Source: Natronosalvus rutilus (GTDB lineage: Archaea > Halobacteriota > Halobacteria > Halobacteriales > Natrialbaceae). From it: DNA of 64,000 nt. The notes beneath the pieces were generated by a model. The model was not told the origin of the DNA. It saw nothing but the letters and a program-made list of their open reading frames with translations, and did not search any database. Position numbers and translations under genes: made by a program. Shown in pieces: positions 26,309-34,759 of the stretch. Numbering within the stretch: position 1 is the stretch's first letter; the number at the start of each line of letters is the position of its first letter. The stretch is taken from NCBI RefSeq assembly GCF_024204665.1, contig NZ_CP100355.1, forward strand, positions 3,267,451 to 3,331,450, given 5' to 3'.

Positions 26309-27678
26309 CCAAGCGGGCGTCACACTCGACGGCGACTAGCGATACGATGCGAACGCGAGTGAGAGAGACTATTCGAACGCGCCTCGAGGACCGATCGGCG
26401 ACGGCGTTCGTTCACTGTGGGCCGGTTCGCGACCCGTCGATCCGATACTGTCTGCTTGTCAGCAGCGATAGCGTCTGGGAATCGAACGCGAGTTTGAACT
26501 CGAACCCGAGCGCAAGCACAAAGCCTGCCGGTTCGACGACGCTGACCGCGAACGCGCTGACAACGAACGCACCGATTGCTGCCGGCACGCCGGTCGCGAT
26601 CGCCGTCGACCGCGAGCCCGAACTCGAGCACGAGCACGAGCGCTGGTACCTCGAGACGGCGACCCAGAAACAGCGAGCGAACGGAGCAACCCACCCCGCC
26701 GAAGCCGTGGCGAAGGCGATTTCGGAGACACACGGAGACGGCGAGAACGGCGAACGCGTCCTGACACCAGCCACGATTCCACACGATGCCGCCTGCTACC
26801 TTGAACGGGCCGGGTTCACCCTCGCCTCGAGCGACGTCCTGTCGGCACTGCGAGCGACCAAAGACGACGTCGAACTGGCAGCGCTCGAGCGCGCCCAGAC
26901 GGCCGCTCACGACGGCCTCGAGCGAGCGAGGTCGATGCTGACGGCGGCAACAGTCGTGGACGGTGATGGTGATTCCGACCTGAAACGCGACGACGGGCGA
27001 TCGGAAACGGAAACGGAGACGGGAACCAGAATGCGCTCGCTCGAGGGCAGGGCCGAAGTCGAGGTCGAGGGTGAAGACGGGGATGGGGTCGAAGGAGAAG
27101 GGAAAGGCGAGAGTGAGGCTAACCCCCTCACACCAGCCGACATCTCCAGCGCCGTCGACCGAGCCGTTCTCGACGCCGGATGCCGACCGGTGTCGACGAC
27201 CGTGACGGGTGACGATCGGCTAGTAGCCGACCGACCGATCGAGATCGACACCCTGGTTCGGACGCCGTCGGGCTACCACGGCCGTCTCGTTCGAACCCTC
27301 GTCGTCGATCCGAACGGCGGGGCCGAACGACGAGCACACGTCGCGCTCACCCACGCCTTCCGGTCAGTCCGGACGATGGCCGTCGCCGGCGATCACACGG
27401 TCTCCGCCCTCGAGGCCGACCTCGAGGCAGAGATTCGCGCGTTCGGGTTCGGCGAGCCGGACGCGATCGACGTCCAGGTGACGGGGATCGGACTCGAGCC
27501 TCGAGAGCGACCGATCGGTAGCGGTGAGTCAGTCGCCGTCGGGACCACGACCTGTGTCGATGCGGCGGTGGGGACCGACGCTGGACGCGTTCGACTCGCG
27601 GACGTTCTGGTTCGAACCGAAGACGACGCGCAGTGGCTCTCGCCGGCCTCGTGGTCGATGCGGCCCTCGAGCGAGTAG
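26305..27678 (+). CDS. M24-metallopeptidase-like protein, probably inactive
   Basis: A 457-residue protein that starts with GTG inside the helicase stop (GTGA overlap). The C-terminal half has the pita-bread layout of M24 aminopeptidases/prolidases, but the metal site is degraded: the usual GHGIGLxxHE segment reads VTGIGLEPRERP, so the metal-binding His and the catalytic His are replaced, although an Asp in EIDTLVRTPSG remains. It also carries low-complexity insertions rich in Glu, Gly and Asp (about residues 210-265). The tight coupling suggests it works with the helicase, perhaps as a binding module. Function is not known. Confidence 0.65.
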   Translation: MTKRASHSTATSDTMRTRVRETIRTRLEDRSATAFVHCGPVRDPSIRYCLLVSSDSVWESNASLNSNPSASTKPAGSTTLTANALTTNAPIAAGTPVAIAVDREPELEHEHERWYLETATQKQRANGATHPAEAVAKAISETHGDGENGERVLTPATIPHDAACYLERAGFTLASSDVLSALRATKDDVELAALERAQTAAHDGLERARSMLTAATVVDGDGDSDLKRDDGRSETETETGTRMRSLEGRAEVEVEGEDGDGVEGEGKGESEANPLTPADISSAVDRAVLDAGCRPVSTTVTGDDRLVADRPIEIDTLVRTPSGYHGRLVRTLVVDPNGGAERRAHVALTHAFRSVRTMAVAGDHTVSALEADLEAEIRAFGFGEPDAIDVQVTGIGLEPRERPIGSGESVAVGTTTCVDAAVGTDAGRVRLADVLVRTEDDAQWLSPASWSMRPSSE

Positions 27679-27679
27679 T

Positions 27680-27840
27680 GGTCCAGTGGTGGTCGTGGCT
27701 CGTGGGTTGTGGGCTGTGAATCGTGGGTCGTGGGCCGACACTCGTGAATCGTGAGTCGGCACTCCTGATTCAGCGGGGGCGAATCGAGAACCGTGAGCCG
27801 TGAACCGGAATCCGTAACCCGCGAATCCTCTACACTGATC
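27680..27840. repeat. Degenerate GTGRRTCGTG low-complexity tract
   Basis: The spacer is built from imperfect repeats of GTG(A/G)(A/G)TCGTG and its complement, for example a GACACTCGTGAATCGTG segment and nearby variants. No intact ORF with good composition lies in it. Similar degenerate tracts occur at 899-1010 and 55770-55860 in this window. It looks like slippage-prone intergenic DNA rather than a defined element. Confidence 0.5.
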
Positions 27841-27865
27841 ACTAGTCACAGCCACAGGAAAGGAG

Positions 27866-28336
27866 TCACTCCGGCCGAAAGAGCCGATAGGATCCCTGTC
27901 CGGTCGCGACTTCTCGCGTCTCTCCGTCCGGCGTCGTGCTCTCGACGGTCACCTCGCTCACGCCGACGCTGCTTCCCGCCCTGACGATTGTCGCCGTCGC
28001 CTTGAGGTCGCCCGTCGCCGGCCGGAGGTAGTTCACGTTGAGGTTGATGGTCGCCGATCCCGCCTCGAGGGGCTTCTCGAAGGTGGTGTGAAAGACGAGG
28101 CCGCCGACGGTGTCGACGAGGGTCGCGGCGACGCCGCCGTGAATGTCCGGGCGGCGATCACTCCCGTTGGCCCGCGACGGGCGCGTGTTCGTCAGCTTCT
28201 CGTCGTAGGGGATGGCCATGCACATCCGCCCCCCGGAGACGTCCTCGACCGTCGTTCCCAGCCACGAGAGGAACTCGTGGTTCTGGTCGATGTACCCCTG
28301 CAGAACGGTGGCGATGTCGTCGTAGGACGCAGTCAT
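27866..28336 (-). CDS. PaaI-type hotdog-fold thioesterase
   Basis: A 156-residue acyl-CoA thioesterase-like protein of the PaaI group. The conserved HGGVAATLVDTVGG helix carries the general-base Asp, and NLNVNYLRPATGDLKATA is the central hotdog strand. It probably hydrolyses acyl-CoA or aryl-CoA esters in the cytoplasm. The start is the ATG complement at 28334-28336; upstream open sequence belongs to the shared promoter region. It is divergent from the histidine kinase with about 240 nt between starts. Confidence 0.87.
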   Translation of the reverse strand: MTASYDDIATVLQGYIDQNHEFLSWLGTTVEDVSGGRMCMAIPYDEKLTNTRPSRANGSDRRPDIHGGVAATLVDTVGGLVFHTTFEKPLEAGSATINLNVNYLRPATGDLKATATIVRAGSSVGVSEVTVESTTPDGETREVATGQGSYRLFRPE

Positions 28337-28579
28337 ACCCTCGAGTGGGCAAGCCAGCGATTTGGTTCCTGCGTTTGTGCGTTCGCCAATCGAGCCCGTT
28401 CTTCTCGTTCTCCGTCCGCAGCTGCGACCATCTTCCTCTCCCCCCTTGTCTGCCCCCATCAGTGCCACCCTCTCGAGTAGCGACCCCGCTGTCACGTTCG
28501 ATCCGGGGTTTCCGTCTGAACCACCCTCGATGTGAAAAAACACGAACTATCAATAGGGTTCAGTGTAGCCCTCTACGTA

Positions 28580-30058
28580 ATGCGAATCGTTTCCAAACTG
28601 GTCTCCAGGGTCGGCGGCCGGCGGACGATCCTGTATCTCGGCGGATTCTACGCAGTGGTGGCCGCCGGCTTTCCGCTGGCGTACGCATTCGAGTTTCGAA
28701 CGCTCGACGACGTGACCATCATCTCGATCCTGTCGGGATTGGCCGGATTGACCCTTCTCTACGGTGGGTACCAGCTGCCGAACACCGACATCAGGCCCGA
28801 CGCGTACGAGAGCGTGGCCAAATGGTGTCTTCGCGCGATCGGGGCGATGCTCGCTATCTTGCTGTTCGTCCACGTCGTTTCGGGCCTCAGCGACGTCGTC
28901 GCGAACCTCCTCATCCTCACGTCGCTCGCTGCTACCGCCGGTCTCGGGATGGGATACCACGATGGACGGGCGAAGACCCGAACGCTGGACGCACGGGAGC
29001 GCCGACGCGAAGCCGAACGCTACAGCCAGGAACTCGAGCGCTACAAGACGATCGTCGAAACCGTCAACGACGGCATCTTCGTCGTCGACGACGACGGGAA
29101 CTTCCTGCTGGTCAACGATACCTACGCCGAGATGGTCGGGTACTCCCGCGACGAACTCATCGGGTCGCACTCGTCGATGGTCGTCGAGGGCTCGGACACG
29201 GACCCGGAGGTGCTGATGGAACGGGCGAAGCGGGACGTCGAGGACGAATCGGACGAACGACTCTCCTACGAGATGGCGCTCAAGACCGCCTCCGGCGAGA
29301 CGATCGACGTCGAGTGGACGATTTCACCGCTTCCGGGCCGAGGGGCGGACAACGAACCGGGGCTCACCGGCGTGGTCCGTGACGTCACCGAGCGAAATCG
29401 ACGGAAGCGCCAACTCGAGAAACAGAACGAGCGCCTCGAGAGCTTCGCGGGGATGGTCGCACACGAACTCCGCAATCCCGTCTCGATCGGGCAAATCTAC
29501 AGCCGCGAGCTTTCGGCGGACGAGAATCCGGAGGCCCATGCCTACGTCACCGAGGCCTTCGACCGCATCGAGGATATCATCGAGATCATGCTCGTGCTCA
29601 CCCAGGGACGAAGCGTCCACGCCGAGCGCACGCCCATGGAACTCGCGGCGGTCGCCCACGAGGCCTGGGACGAGATCGATGGCGGCGAGGCGACCATCGA
29701 CATCGAGACCGACCGGACGGCGGTAATCGACGAGACGTACGTCCAGCACCTCTTTCGCAACCTCTTCGAGAACGCCATCGAGCACGGCGGTAGCGACGTC
29801 ATGATTACGGTCGGTGATCTTCCGACCGGGTTTTACGTCGCCGACGACGGGGTCGGCATCACCGAGAGCGAGCGCGAGGAGATTTTCAAGACAGGGTACA
29901 CGACGGCCGGCGACCACGGTGGGATGGGCCTCGGGCTCACGTTCGTCCAGGAACTGGTCGACGCCTACGGCTGGGAGTGTTCGGTGACCGACAGCGAATC
30001 CGGCGGTGCTCGATTCGAGTTCGAGAACGTCACCGAGGTCGAGCCCGTCACCAACTGA
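28580..30058 (+). CDS. Membrane PAS-domain sensor histidine kinase
   Basis: A 492-residue kinase with four membrane segments in the first 125 residues (the haloarchaeal 4TM input region), a short coiled linker, a PAS domain (about 155-270), a HisKA domain with the phosphorylated His in VAHELRNP near residue 300, and an HATPase domain with NLFENAIEHGG (N box), DDGVGI (G1) and GGMGLGL (G2). The TM plus PAS layout suggests it senses a membrane or cytoplasmic redox or ligand signal. No response regulator is adjacent. The ATG at 28580 is preferred over an upstream GTG at 28532, which lies in the promoter region. Confidence 0.9.
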   Translation: MRIVSKLVSRVGGRRTILYLGGFYAVVAAGFPLAYAFEFRTLDDVTIISILSGLAGLTLLYGGYQLPNTDIRPDAYESVAKWCLRAIGAMLAILLFVHVVSGLSDVVANLLILTSLAATAGLGMGYHDGRAKTRTLDARERRREAERYSQELERYKTIVETVNDGIFVVDDDGNFLLVNDTYAEMVGYSRDELIGSHSSMVVEGSDTDPEVLMERAKRDVEDESDERLSYEMALKTASGETIDVEWTISPLPGRGADNEPGLTGVVRDVTERNRRKRQLEKQNERLESFAGMVAHELRNPVSIGQIYSRELSADENPEAHAYVTEAFDRIEDIIEIMLVLTQGRSVHAERTPMELAAVAHEAWDEIDGGEATIDIETDRTAVIDETYVQHLFRNLFENAIEHGGSDVMITVGDLPTGFYVADDGVGITESEREEIFKTGYTTAGDHGGMGLGLTFVQELVDAYGWECSVTDSESGGARFEFENVTEVEPVTN

Positions 30059-30083
30059 GTCTCCCTCCTGTCTAACTGCGCCC

Positions 30084-30279
30084 TCAGTGCTCTCGTTTGC
30101 GATCCCACGCGATGTTGGTTGGGATGAAGTGGGCCGCCTCGAGGCTGTGACTCGAGTCCGGATCGTTCCGTTCGGGCGTGTTGATCACGCGGGTATTCGC
30201 CTCGAGTCTCGAATCGAGTCGATGATGTGCGAACGCGCTCGAGCATCGAGCAGAGAGAGTCGTTCGCGGAGAGCGAGTG
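30084..30279 (-). pseudogene. Possible 3' remnant of an unknown gene
   Basis: On the minus strand this stretch reads as a plausible haloarchaeal C-terminus (TRVINTPERNDPDSSH, then LEAAHFIPTNIAWDRKREH and a stop), but no ATG, GTG or TTG start precedes it in frame before a stop. It may be the tail of a gene whose front was lost at the edge of the accessory region, or a chance reading. I recognise no family. Confidence 0.3.
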
Positions 30280-30290
30280 CCGATTTAGTA

Positions 30291-31033
30291 CCTCGTCGCG
30301 TGTGGTGGTTTGGATCGTCGCAGGTGGTGATGGTGGTGGTTCGTCTCGAGAGCGAGACGAGCCCAATCGGTCCAGAAGCGTTCTATCCGTCTAAAGAAGC
30401 AGCGCGGGGCTAACAATGATGTGGTAGCTGGTTGGCAGTGAGGGCGACGTTGGCAACGACAAACCCCCTCCCCGCGCTGATAGGTAGTTATCCTCGAGCG
30501 TTGTAATCGTATCGGCCGAGTCGGGCCGGCCTACACAGTTACTCGAGTCCCCGATAGTGTGGCGAAACGGTCTCCAAAGGACGTTCGTGGGTTCGGGTCG
30601 TCCGGTTCTCGACGACCTCCGTGATGCCCTCGTAGGCCCCGTTGTCGAAAGTGCGCGCGAGAGATTCCTTATGACGAGTACCAGTTCAATCCTTGTATGG
30701 ATGACAACCATACAGAATCGTGTAGATTCCGGTTCTGGAACGATTATTTTGAAACCGCCAGACGGCGGTACTTCAAGAGAGTGCTGTAAGGGTTCTATCA
30801 GTCGCTGATTATCAGCTTTGAAAATTATTAATTGAGGCTGAGAGTCATTTATTCAGAAGTGACCGATGTGTTTATTAGGGATGGTTGAGGTTTCACTATC
30901 AGCATCCAGCGGAACGATGAGAAGCTGACGGAGTGGTTGACGCAGTGCATACCCCCTAACCCATCCGTCGACTGTGGGAATCATTCCCCTGTCAATAAGT
31001 CTTCCTATCGTTCACACGATGCTGTGATTCAAA
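30291..31033. other. 740-nt spacer before the pilin genes, no clear gene
   Basis: The composition drops from GC-rich to clearly AT-richer across this spacer. The only short frame with coding-like residues is a 29-codon stretch at 30697 (MDDNHTESCRF...), too short to call. The last 200 nt are AT-rich and must hold the pilin promoter, but no strong TATA box at the right distance stands out. Confidence 0.4.
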
Positions 31034-31450
31034 ATGCAAATGAAAAGCAAAATTCAAACCGAAGACGAATCGTCCAACCGGGCGGTATCGCCGGTTATAG
31101 GGGTTATTCTTATGGTTGCGATTACGGTGATTCTGGCTGCTGTGATCGCGGCGTTCGTGCTTGACCTCGGACAAGGTCAAAGCTCAAACGTTAACGCTGG
31201 CGTTGATCTTGAGAATAACTCTGATGATACCGTCACGTTCTCTTTAGTTGACAGTGGCAATGCAGAGTACGTTCAAATTAGAAAGTCAGATGGCACACCA
31301 GTTGCGAGCGGCGATATCGATGGTTCTGGTGACTCTAAACTCGAAAACACTGGTGAATCTGTAAAATTGAAAAATTCAAGCTCCGCCACATATACTGCGG
31401 TTGCTGTTAGCGGAGATGATGAAACCCAGGTAGGGTCTCACTCGCCATAG
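31034..31450 (+). CDS. Archaeal type IV pilin, PilA-type (copy 1)
   Basis: A 138-residue pilin precursor. A short charged leader (QTEDESSNRA) is followed by the H-domain VSPVIGVILMVAITVILAAV, the conserved segment cut by prepilin peptidase PibD and used for pilus core packing. The mature part is a small, acidic, Ser/Thr/Asn-rich beta domain ending DDETQVGSHSP. Such pilins assemble into adhesion pili outside the cell. A second pilin starts 31 nt downstream. No pilB/pilC or pibD is in the window, so assembly depends on genes elsewhere. An in-frame ATG two codons on is an alternative start. Confidence 0.9.
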   Translation: MQMKSKIQTEDESSNRAVSPVIGVILMVAITVILAAVIAAFVLDLGQGQSSNVNAGVDLENNSDDTVTFSLVDSGNAEYVQIRKSDGTPVASGDIDGSGDSKLENTGESVKLKNSSSATYTAVAVSGDDETQVGSHSP

Positions 31451-31481
31451 AACACATAATTAAACAGGAATTAACATGTAA

Positions 31482-31880
31482 ATGGAAAGTGAAATTCCAA
31501 CCGAAGATGAATCGTCCAACCGAGCAGTGTCGCCAGTTATAGGTGTCATCCTTATGGTCGCAATCACAGTGGTTCTTGCTGCCGTAATTGCGGCGTTTGT
31601 GCTCGACCTCGGCCAGGGGCAGAGCTCAAACGTTAACGCTGGCGTCTCTATTGAAAACGGATCTGATGGGAACGTGACGTTCCAATTGAACGGCAAAGGT
31701 AACGCTGAGAAAGTTGTGATCCGGAATTCTGCTGGTAATGAAGCAACCCCTAATGACAGCTCAACAGACGCTGTGCTTGAAAACACTGGAGAACAGATTA
31801 AATTTGACAATAGTCAAAGCTATTCTGCAGTAGCTGTCAGCGGTGACGACGAAACCCAAGTAGGAAGCTACGAACCGTAA
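31482..31880 (+). CDS. Archaeal type IV pilin, PilA-type (copy 2)
   Basis: A 132-residue paralogue of the preceding pilin. Leader, H-domain and the following VLDLGQGQSSNVNAGV are nearly identical, the middle is divergent (an Asn/Gly-rich stretch with a different length), and the end again converges on DDETQVGSYEP. It appears to be a tandem duplication whose surface-exposed part has diversified. Spacing of 31 nt suggests one transcript. A GGTCC hairpin lies 44 nt after the stop. Confidence 0.9.
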   Translation: MESEIPTEDESSNRAVSPVIGVILMVAITVVLAAVIAAFVLDLGQGQSSNVNAGVSIENGSDGNVTFQLNGKGNAEKVVIRNSAGNEATPNDSSTDAVLENTGEQIKFDNSQSYSAVAVSGDDETQVGSYEP

Positions 31881-31923
31881 CTGCTTCCAGATTCCCGGTA
31901 TGATTTAAATCTCGGATATGATT

Positions 31924-31939
31924 CGGTCCAATGGGACCG
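31924..31939 (+). terminator. Hairpin after the pilin pair
   Basis: CGGTCC and GGACCG form a perfect 6-bp stem around AATG. It sits between the pilin genes and a convergent gene, a reasonable place for a transcript end, although no T-run follows. Confidence 0.35.
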
Positions 31940-31987
31940 GTCACCCCTCAAAACACTCACTATTTGCCGGGTTGCGATTTCGGAACG

Positions 31988-32784
31988 TTAGTCCGCATCC
32001 TCTATCTCTTCGACCCATTGTGGCATCTCGACAGAGACGTTATTCGACGTGTAGTCGTACGAGATTCCCCTCGTAAACGATTCATCAGTGGTCCAGCTCG
32101 TATGGAGATACTCTACGTAGGTTTCCGCTTCGGGATAACGGTGTACGAGACGTCGGCAGCAGTGACGGTGTACGAATCTGGATCAGCGCGTACCTGTCCA
32201 CTCGAGTCCGTGATTCGGTACCCACCGTCGAACCACCCATTCCGGGGTTCGTATACGTGCTCTTCAGGTGATTCTTGCACACGTTCATAGTTGGTCTCTC
32301 GAAGGTTATCCACTAGAACCGAAGCAGTCGATCCGACTTTGACTGCGCAATCGTCAGTGTTCTCCTCTCGAGTAACGAAAACAACGCCCTCTCCGTCACG
32401 GTCGACGCGAAGGATGTGTTGGTCCTCACGCTCTTCGATTCTCTCGAGGATTTGATCGACGTCGTCCTCGTCAGGGTATTTACTTCGCGTATAGACCGCT
32501 TCGCAAGGTCCAGCCTGATATGAAACACTTTGCAAATTCTCCACAGTGAGAGACTGATATCGCGCACCGTCCTCGACGACGGCTTCCTCTAATACTATGT
32601 ACTCATCTCCGTCGATGGTTATCGCGCCAGAAACGTGGTACTCGTCGCCTTCGACAGCAGTGAACTGCTCGTCTTTCACCGCATGTGGTTCCGACGTACT
32701 GAACGGATACACCATCGATAGAACAAGCGCCAGACAGACAACTACCAGCAGTCCAACGCTGGTTCCTGCAGTTCGACGTTTCAC
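31988..32784 (-). pseudogene. Frameshifted gene for a membrane-anchored extracellular protein
   Basis: From the ATG complement at 32782-32784 the frame codes 223 residues: a hydrophobic N-terminal anchor (about 8-26), then an acidic extracellular domain with two cysteines. This frame stops at 32113, but from 32137 the neighbouring frame continues with 49 coding-like residues (YPEAETYVEYLHTSW ... VEEIEDAD) to a TAA at 31988-31990. One base appears to be missing near 32135-32140. Joined, the product would be about 265 residues. Family not recognised. Either a recent pseudogene or a sequencing error. Confidence 0.65.
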
Positions 32785-33169
32785 TTCTTACACGGCATGT
32801 GAGAAAGTAATAATTCTTGTGTCGAGATGGACCTTAAATTATCTCGGGGGTGGACGTTCAATACCGTTCCTCAAAACTCCATCTACGAGTTCGATACCCA
32901 CGCCCGTCCCCGGCTTGGACGACCGCGCTCGTGGTTGCTGACGTCGATCCGCCCTGGTGATCGATTGGGGAGAATAGAGCGAACTCGAGGTGCCCCTCGA
33001 GCACGGTCATGGGACGTATTCGCCGAAAGCGCAGCAACGACGACGTGAGAAAATTATTTGGGTGTAATTCTGAGATACTATCTGTGCTATCTATCTGGCC
33101 CACACACAGGTTACAGGCCAATCGTGTCTTCTACACAAGACTTATTATCTAATTATAGTAGAGGTGTGT
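32785..33169. other. 385-nt spacer without a supported gene
   Basis: No frame here has convincing composition. The second half is AT-rich and would hold the promoter of the lipoprotein gene at 33170. Confidence 0.4.
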
Positions 33170-33547
33170 ATGAATCGTCGGTCGTTTCTGGCATGCTCCC
33201 TGGTACCTGCTATCGTCACTCTATCCGGTTGCACCTTCGGTCGAGAAGACCACTATCCCCTTCTAATAGAAAACAACAGCAATGATGCACGGAACGTCTC
33301 GGTTACTATCACAGACACCGTCGGCAGGGATCCGAGGGAATTTTTCGCTCGAGAAATCTCGTTAGATGCGGACGATTCCACGCAGTACGACGAAGCGATA
33401 ATAACTGGTGATGCGCCACCTGAACAGGTAGAGGTCTTTGTCGTTATCGATGGAACACAGACGACCGAGGAGACAGATGAACTCCCAGAAGAGGAAATTC
33501 GAATTGTGATTGAAGGACCTGAAAACGCCACGATCGGTTTCGTTTGA
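33170..33547 (+). CDS. Secreted lipoprotein, probably Tat-exported
   Basis: A 125-residue protein with a twin-arginine N-terminus (MNRRSF), a short hydrophobic stretch and a lipobox LSGC, so it is probably exported by Tat and lipid-anchored at C21. The mature part is an acidic beta-rich domain of about 100 residues (ENNSNDARNVSVTITD...), resembling the small immunoglobulin-like lipoproteins common in haloarchaea. Function unknown. The ATG at 33170 is preferred to a GTG two codons upstream because it puts the arginine pair at the normal position. Confidence 0.75.
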   Translation: MNRRSFLACSLVPAIVTLSGCTFGREDHYPLLIENNSNDARNVSVTITDTVGRDPREFFAREISLDADDSTQYDEAIITGDAPPEQVEVFVVIDGTQTTEETDELPEEEIRIVIEGPENATIGFV

Positions 33548-33755
33548 GTTCGCTCGAATATGTTGCTTGTACGTCTCTGTGGTAACTCCTTATCCGTATC
33601 TTCGTAAAGCCCCTCGAGTTCGCCGTTCTCGTCGAGGATTTCCCCGATTCGAGAGACCGCTCGAGTCCACTCGCAGAGTCGATGAAGGCCGTCGACGAAC
33701 TCCTCACACTGCTCGCACTCGCGGTTTTCGACGAGTTGAGTCCTCGACGGCTCTC
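33545..33755 (-). pseudogene. Coding-like remnant without start or stop
   Basis: On the minus strand this stretch reads as an acidic protein fragment with a CEQC pair (ENRECEQCEEF, then LHRLCEWTRAVSRIGEILDE), too well composed to be chance. It has no start codon upstream before a stop and runs on into the antisense of the lipoprotein gene without its own stop. The plus strand of the next 200 nt also shows a short coding-like scrap. This looks like debris of genes removed by insertions or deletions. Confidence 0.4.
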
Positions 33756-33974
33756 CTCAAGTGCAGCGACGGGTTCGGAACACGTTGGCTCATCCAGGAC
33801 GGCGACCGTCGCTTCTCATCCACAGGCAGGATGGGACACCGAATTACGTCGCGATCGAGCTTCATCACTCGCTCTTCGATCGGTCACTCCCCGGTTGTCG
33901 TGCGCAGTGGTTCCCGCTCGAGTCGACGTGGAAATATCGGAAACGTAATCACAATCAAACGGGAACTGACCGAC

Positions 33975-34175
33975 ATGTCACTTCAAGAACCGGGATACAA
34001 AGAAGGGGTAATCGTTGCAGTCGTCCTCTTCCTGTACATCGCCTACGTCGCGAGTGATCCGATATCTGACCCTGGTGTCTTTGTCATGTTGTTCTGGATG
34101 GGACTCGGGTTGATCGCAACCCACCTTCTCTACCGGACAGTCGTCGTGCTCGAGGAGATTCGCGACGCCTTCTAA
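33975..34175 (+). CDS. Small membrane protein (66 aa)
   Basis: The product has two membrane segments (about residues 10-26 and 35-53) and an amphipathic C-terminal helix (TVVVLEEIRDAF). The ATG at 33975 is the likely start; the longer open frame upstream has random composition. It is the last gene before the tRNA-derived repeats of the integrated element. Family not recognised. Confidence 0.6.
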   Translation: MSLQEPGYKEGVIVAVVLFLYIAYVASDPISDPGVFVMLFWMGLGLIATHLLYRTVVVLEEIRDAF

Positions 34176-34396
34176 TCAGCCCCGTCCGTGCAGCGATCAG
34201 TTCTGCTCATGCAGGCCCCCCTCGAGTTGGTGAACGCATTTGCACGACGTGACGAGGGTGCGATCTGGTCCCGTTTGGATCAGGTTGTAGCCACTTGTTC
34301 CCTCCTCGCCGAACAAGAGAAGTGCCAAAGTAGAGGCTTCTGTTTCTGCTACTTGGAACGTAGAGCCGATCGGGACTTGGGCCGTCTGTGAATAGT

Positions 34397-34414
34397 CGCT
34401 ACAGGATTTGAACC
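34397..34414. repeat. Attachment-site repeat, exact 18-nt tRNA-Arg 3' copy
   Basis: CGCTACAGGATTTGAACC is identical to 49453-49470, the acceptor and T-arm end of tRNA-Arg, in the same orientation. GGATTTGAA inside it pairs with TTCAAATCC at 34441-34449, giving a 9-bp inverted repeat. Confidence 0.75.
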
Positions 34415-34495
34415 ACAGTCGTAGCAAAACTGCTCCCTGATTCAAATCCTTCGCGGACGTGATTCGCTCCTCACGTCCGTTCGTCGCAGAATCAT

Positions 34496-34517
34496 GGGCG
34501 CTACAGGATTTGGAACC
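34496..34517. repeat. Second, imperfect tRNA-Arg 3' copy
   Basis: GGGCGCTACAGGATTTG matches the full 3' acceptor side of tRNA-Arg (49450-49466), then one extra G interrupts the match before AACC. A further fragment CCCGTGACAACTT, identical to 49469-49481, follows at 34589-34601. Together they look like a tRNA-Arg 3' portion split by about 70 nt of inserted sequence. Confidence 0.65.
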
Positions 34518-34520
34518 ACG

Positions 34521-34557
34521 GGAAGAGAACCTGCAACAAAGTTGCAGAACCTCTTCC
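34521..34557. repeat. Two-part perfect hairpin inside the att region
   Basis: GGAAGAG pairs with CTCTTCC and, inside it, CTGCAAC pairs with GTTGCAG around AAA, with symmetric AAC bulges. The structure splits the second tRNA copy from its CCCGTGACAACTT part. It could be an integrase or excisionase site or a small inserted palindrome. Confidence 0.6.
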
Positions 34558-34759
34558 ATAACTCGCGCTTCGCGCTGCTCAGCGCTCACCCGTGACAACT
34601 TCCCAGTTCCGGGGTGCTCGGCACTTCGTGCCTGCGCGCCCGGGCTCCTGACGCGGTGGGCCAAGCAAGCCCCCGACTCCACGTGGAAGCGCCAGTCGGC
34701 CACCGCGGCGTGGTTCGGCGGGGGTGGCTCGAGGCACCGTGGTCTTCCTCACAGAGACT

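Noticed and set aside
27680-27840. Repeated GTGAATCGTGAG-like units, possible regulatory array
   Set aside because: Units are irregular in length and sequence and resemble other low-complexity spacers at 899-1010 and 55770-55860, so slippage-prone intergenic DNA is the simpler view.
30391-30808. Open frames on both strands in the spacer before the pilins
   Set aside because: Arg/Ser-rich compositions without the acidic bias of real haloarchaeal proteins and no recognisable domain.
34197-34703. 168-codon minus-strand frame running through the att region
   Set aside because: It crosses the tRNA-derived repeats and the palindromes, so it cannot be a conserved gene; composition is not haloarchaeal.
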